From: Ktedonobacter sp. 13_1_20CM_4_53_11
GTDB lineage: Bacteria; Chloroflexota; Ktedonobacteria; Ktedonobacterales; Ktedonobacteraceae
Assembly (NCBI GenBank): GCA_001919995.1
Contig: MNIY01000200.1
Coordinates: 1-18,804, forward strand
Length of the DNA: 18,804 nucleotides
Reading direction: 5' to 3'
The position numbers and the translations under genes are program-made. Below are positions 15,796-18,804 of the stretch, one piece after another. Under the pieces are notes generated by a model, which was not told the DNA's origin, ran no database searches, and was given only the letters and a program-made list of their open reading frames with translations. Position 1 is the first letter of the stretch; the number at the start of each line of letters is the position of its first letter.

Positions 15796-16650
15796 TTTTT
15801 TCAATTCAGTCATCAAATCCTGCTCTTTGCCTGCTTCTGTAATTCCTGTTGTATCAACAGGAACTTCCGGCTCACCTTTGGCCCCTTTATCCCCCTGAGC
15901 TACTTTCTTCACAGGAGCATTCGCTTGCGGCTGCGGGGGGAGCAATGGAGACGGTTCCGGCTTTCCTTCATGGAGCAGAGGGAGGTCTCGTAGAGGTTTA
16001 TTTTTAGCTTTGAGATCACGCATCTGGCGCTCGATCACCTGGTCTTCAGAGAGCTGGTCAAGTTGTGCCTCAACATCCCGGCTGTGCAGATCTGCCAGTG
16101 CTCGTGCACGTGCCTCGGCCTCTAAAACAGCATCCTGTGCGCGCATCGCCCGCTCTTTCTCTTTAACCCCACCTGATTTACTCATTGAGTCAAAAACCCG
16201 TTGCTGAAGGAGCGCATTGCGCTTGCGTGTGACGAGCAATTCGACGGTCGTCTCAACCTCGGAGATCTTTGCTTCAAGCTGGCGTAGCGCCCCACGCATC
16301 GTAATTACCAGCTGTTCCTGCTCCTTTTGCATCTGCTGGTAACGGTTTGCTTGCTTGAGGATATCGTTATAATGAGTCAGAGCCGTTCGTGCAGCTGTAT
16401 CATTATTCTGTTGGACCGCCTGCTCCGCTTTTTTCAACCAGGCCTCCGCCTCAGCCACTTTCTCTTTGCTGCGCTTTTGCAGTTTATGACTTTCAGAAAT
16501 AGCTGTGGCAACCTGTGTCTTCACCTGCACCAGCTGGTTGCGCATATCGAGCTGCAATTGTCGCAGCACCTTCTCAGGGTCGTCTGCTTTTTCGATCATC
16601 GTGTTAAGATTCGCCCCTAACAAGGTAAGCACTCGTTCCAACAGATTCAT
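15784..16650 (-). CDS. pspA: PspA/IM30 family membrane-stress protein
   Basis: 288 residues from the ATG at 16650, where the N-terminus matches the family: an amphipathic helix (MNLLERVLTLLGANLNTMIE) followed by ADDPEKVLRQLQLDM. The frame continues upstream to 16689, but that start lies inside a hairpin and adds an atypical extension; AGGGGG lies about 11 nt before the chosen start. Residues about 20-220 are almost entirely charged coiled-coil helix, as in ESCRT-III-like PspA/Vipp1. The last 55 or so residues form a Pro/Lys-rich tail and a short terminal helix (MTELKKLF), which is longer than usual. PspA proteins bind and stabilise the inner face of the membrane under stress. Upstream flotillin and NfeD genes fit this role. 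Family assignment is firm; the symbol is by family. Confidence 0.92.
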   Translation of the reverse strand: MNLLERVLTLLGANLNTMIEKADDPEKVLRQLQLDMRNQLVQVKTQVATAISESHKLQKRSKEKVAEAEAWLKKAEQAVQQNNDTAARTALTHYNDILKQANRYQQMQKEQEQLVITMRGALRQLEAKISEVETTVELLVTRKRNALLQQRVFDSMSKSGGVKEKERAMRAQDAVLEAEARARALADLHSRDVEAQLDQLSEDQVIERQMRDLKAKNKPLRDLPLLHEGKPEPSPLLPPQPQANAPVKKVAQGDKGAKGEPEVPVDTTGITEAGKEQDLMTELKKLFD

Positions 16651-16681
16651 GAAGATGTTAACCCCCTCTAGTGTATAGCGG

Positions 16682-16706
16682 CCTGGCATCTCTTTCGAGA
16701 GCCAGG
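16682..16706 (-). repeat. Intercistronic hairpin between flotillin and pspA
   Basis: CCTGGC (16682-16687) pairs with GCCAGG (16701-16706), and TCTC (16689-16692) with GAGA (16697-16700), around a TTTC loop. This gives 10 bp with one bulged base. On the minus strand no T-run follows, so it is more likely an RNA-processing or partial attenuation element within the 88-nt gap than a terminator. Confidence 0.55.
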
Positions 16707-16738
16707 ACCAGCTTTACAATTGCCTGTGCCACGGTGAG

Positions 16739-18325
16739 CTATTTCTCGCCCGGTGTAGCCTCGACGGTACCGCTAGTACCATTGACCTTCGCACCGTTTG
16801 CACTCCCCTGGTCCCCATCTTGATTGGCCAGGGCCGGCACATGGCTCATCAGGTCACCGATACGCGTACCGCTCAGCAGCTCAAAGAGCGCCGGCACCTG
16901 CGCGACCATGTTGACGATATCACCAGTCAAGCGACTGGCACCAAGTCCATGTCCATCAGTCCCGGCGCCAGTAGAGACGATGGTGACCTTGTCAACCTTG
17001 CTCAACGGCTCGGCAATCGCGCGCACGATTTCAGGCATACCCGTCAGCAGCTTATCCAACACTGCTGCCTGGTTGTATTCATGGAATGCGGCGGCTTTAA
17101 CTTTCATCGCATCAGCTTCGGCTTCACCTTTGGCGCGGATGACCTCTGCCTCTGCGAGACCTTTAGCCTTGATAACCTCAGCGTCGGCCATACCACGTGC
17201 GCGGTTGGCTTCTGCATCCGCCAGTCCACGAGCTTTGTTAGCCTCGGCATCACCGATACCGCGTGCTTTGGTGGCATCGGCCTGACCTTGAGCCTCCAGG
17301 AAAATGCGTTGTCGCTCGGCTTCCGCCACCGTCTCAACGCGCCGTCGCTCGGCCTCGGCCGCTTTCTGGATCGTCGCTTGCAACTCAAACTCACGGCGTT
17401 GGATTTCGGCCTGCTGCACTTTAATCTGCGCGTTCTTCTCAACCTCGGTCACTTTGACTGCCTCGGTGACCACCTGCTGCTGCATCATATTGGCCTGGAT
17501 ATCGTAGGCCTTGTCAGCGGACGCCTGTTGCTTTTTTACTTCGGCGTCAAAGGAGGCTTTTTTCAAGGACAGGTTGCGCTGCGATTCCGCCTGGAATCCC
17601 AGCGACTCGGCCTCAGCCTTGACACGCTGCTGATCGGCGGCAGATTTGGCAACAGCAGCTTCTCGCGCGGCGTTCGCCTGCTGAATCTGTGTGTCGCGTT
17701 GTCCCAGCGCGGCGGCAATATCGGCCTGCTTGCGAATCTCTACGATCTGTGGGCGGCCCATGTTGGTGATGTAGTCGTTCTTATCGCGTACATCTTTAAT
17801 CGTGAAAGAGATGACTTCCAGTCCCATCTTCTCCATATCAGGAGTGACGGTCTTGAGCATCTTGGAGCCCACATTCTCAGGGTCTTTCACCAGGTCTTCA
17901 ACAGTCAACTGACCAACAATGCCGCGCAAGTGACCTTCCATCACCAGGCGGATCAGGTTCTCGCGCTCGTCCTGTCTTTTACTCAGGAACTGCTCCGCGG
18001 CAGTCTTGATGCTCTCTTCGTCAGATCGCACCTTGATCTGCGTAACTGCCTCGACATTAACCGCCACTCCCTGCGTCGTATACAGATCCTGCGACGGTGC
18101 CACATCAAAAGACATCAATTCGAGTGAGAAATCCTGGGCTCGCTGGTACAGGGGTACGACGAAATGCGAACCGCCAGTGATAACTCTTGTTCCCCCCGCT
18201 CCATAGACGATCAGTGCCTGGTTCGGACCAACTTTGCGCAGTAACCGCCCGACGATCTGGAGGACAACAAAAACGACGATCACGATGGCCACGACACCTG
18301 CCACTAAGAGTATTAAAGGATCCAT
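16739..18325 (-). CDS. Flotillin family protein (SPFH domain)
   Basis: A 528-residue flotillin/YuaG-type scaffold. It has one N-terminal membrane segment (about 4-26), an SPFH/band-7 domain (about 29-205, with VGPNQALIVYG, TTQGVAVNVEAVTQIKV and MEKMGLEVISFTIKDV), a long charged helical region rich in Glu/Ala, and a C-terminal region for oligomerisation (about 415-505). Residues 356-410 are five in-phase 11-residue repeats of the GxADAEANKAR type. Length fits bacterial flotillins (about 500). AAAAGGAG (18334-18341) lies about 8 nt before the ATG and within the last codons of the NfeD gene; the two genes are 5 nt apart. Flotillins organise membrane microdomains and fluidity. A NfeD neighbour is their standard genetic partner. 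Confidence 0.95.
   Translation of the reverse strand: MDPLILLVAGVVAIVIVVFVVLQIVGRLLRKVGPNQALIVYGAGGTRVITGGSHFVVPLYQRAQDFSLELMSFDVAPSQDLYTTQGVAVNVEAVTQIKVRSDEESIKTAAEQFLSKRQDERENLIRLVMEGHLRGIVGQLTVEDLVKDPENVGSKMLKTVTPDMEKMGLEVISFTIKDVRDKNDYITNMGRPQIVEIRKQADIAAALGQRDTQIQQANAAREAAVAKSAADQQRVKAEAESLGFQAESQRNLSLKKASFDAEVKKQQASADKAYDIQANMMQQQVVTEAVKVTEVEKNAQIKVQQAEIQRREFELQATIQKAAEAERRRVETVAEAERQRIFLEAQGQADATKARGIGDAEANKARGLADAEANRARGMADAEVIKAKGLAEAEVIRAKGEAEADAMKVKAAAFHEYNQAAVLDKLLTGMPEIVRAIAEPLSKVDKVTIVSTGAGTDGHGLGASRLTGDIVNMVAQVPALFELLSGTRIGDLMSHVPALANQDGDQGSANGAKVNGTSGTVEATPGEK
17096..17260 (-). repeat. Five tandem 33-nt repeats in the flotillin gene
   Basis: On the minus strand five consecutive 33-nt units encode 11-residue repeats beginning GIGDAEANKAR, GLADAEANRAR, GMADAEVIKAK, GLAEAEVIRAK and GEAEADAMKVK. 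A shorter degenerate unit (QADATKAR) precedes them. The 11-residue period corresponds to a hendecad coiled coil. Confidence 0.9.
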
Positions 18326-18330
18326 GCCTG

Positions 18331-18804
18331 TTACTCCTTTTGTAAATCTTTGCGTATAACTAATTGTGATTCTGCTTTGTCTGATTCTTCGAGTAATGCG
18401 CGTAACTTTGCTAGCTCATCGACATTTGGCGATGCGCCCTGTGCTTCTTCCTCCTCGTTAATAAATCGTTCCCAGGTCTCGACCTCTGCAATCCCTCTTT
18501 GATAGTTGACGACGACCACTTCCTGGTCGCGCTCAAGGCGGCGTCCATCAATACTGCGCGCCGTAATGCTCTTGCGCATACCACCGGGGGATATATAGAT
18601 GATCTCACCCAGCCCATTTTTCGGGATAGCAATGCTCACTTTTCCCAGTAACCCTGTACGATCGGAGACATCCTGTACCGTCGCTCCCTCGCTATCGCCA
18701 AACACGCGCGCGAGCATGATCAGCATCAGCATCGCGATCACTAAGCCACCCACTCCCGCGAATGCTATGATCAAAGGCAGTACCAGGTGGGTCGTATTAT
18801 GGAA
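18331..18804 (-). CDS. NfeD-like membrane protein, N-terminus cut by window edge
   Basis: The minus frame ending TAA at 18331 is open to the right edge (158 codons). An internal TTG at 18774 could be read as a start, but it lies inside a hydrophobic helix (LPLIIAFAGVGGLVIAML), so the true start is probably upstream and outside the window. After the membrane helix comes a soluble beta-rich domain like the NfeD OB fold: GLLGKVSIAIPKNGLGEIIY, then DGRRLERDQEVVVVNYQRG and IAEVETW. An acidic helical tail (EEEEAQGASPNVDELAKLRA) completes the protein. NfeD proteins form operons with flotillins and are thought to act with them in the membrane. The flotillin follows 5 nt downstream. The short soluble form without the ClpP-like protease domain fits the visible part, but the N-terminal portion cannot be seen. 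Confidence 0.8.
   Translation of the reverse strand, partial: FHNTTHLVLPLIIAFAGVGGLVIAMLMLIMLARVFGDSEGATVQDVSDRTGLLGKVSIAIPKNGLGEIIYISPGGMRKSITARSIDGRRLERDQEVVVVNYQRGIAEVETWERFINEEEEAQGASPNVDELAKLRALLEESDKAESQLVIRKDLQKE

Noticed and set aside
16820..18127. 435-codon plus-strand open frame opposite the flotillin gene
   Set aside because: It is a shadow of the Ala/Glu-rich flotillin codons. The product has no coherent domain, and the minus frame has clear SPFH motifs.
18331..18774. TTG at 18774 as the NfeD start
   Set aside because: It would begin in the middle of a membrane helix that continues upstream, and the frame is open to the window edge.

Overview
The window is a gene-dense stretch of bacterial chromosome with moderate GC. 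It looks like a member of the Chloroflexota, most plausibly a Ktedonobacteria-type organism. That placement is inferred from the mix of protein types (VWA/MoxR membrane cluster, receiver-PATAN-Roadblock regulator, flotillin/PspA/NfeD set) and was not tested by a database search. No rRNA, tRNA, CRISPR array, transposon or phage gene is visible.

Positions 1-12637 are a tight, leftward (minus-strand) run of eight genes that looks like one operon. In transcription order they are: a large secreted/membrane beta-rich protein (9938-12637), an ABC ATPase (8987-9925), an ABC-2 permease (8121-8990), a membrane protein with a Gln/Gly repeat tail (6514-8100), a MoxR AAA+ ATPase (5404-6507), a DUF58 protein (4515-5411), a BatA-like VWA membrane protein (2427-4472), and a very large double-VWA membrane protein that runs off the left edge (1-2414). 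Genes are separated by 42 nt or less, and two junctions overlap by 4 and 8 nt. MoxR ATPases with DUF58/VWA partners are generally thought to act as chaperones or assembly factors for envelope or metal-containing complexes. Here that module is joined to an ABC transporter. The metal-binding MIDAS motif is intact in the DUF58 protein and in the first VWA of the double-VWA protein, but degenerate in the BatA-like protein and in the second VWA.

Positions 12638-13890 hold a 207-nt leader/intergenic region with a possible short leader ORF, then rpiA (ribose-5-phosphate isomerase A, minus strand), then a 341-nt divergent promoter region with candidate promoters on both strands and several inverted repeats.

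Positions 13891-15795 are rightward: a 587-aa regulator (receiver, PATAN/DUF4388, long Pro-rich linker, Roadblock/LC7-like C-terminus), followed by a 43-aa single-pass membrane protein that is easy to miss and whose end overlaps the end of the PspA gene.

Positions 15784-18804 are leftward again: a NfeD-like protein (cut by the right edge), a flotillin with an 11-residue repeat array, and a PspA/IM30 protein. This is a recognisable membrane-stress/membrane-microdomain module.
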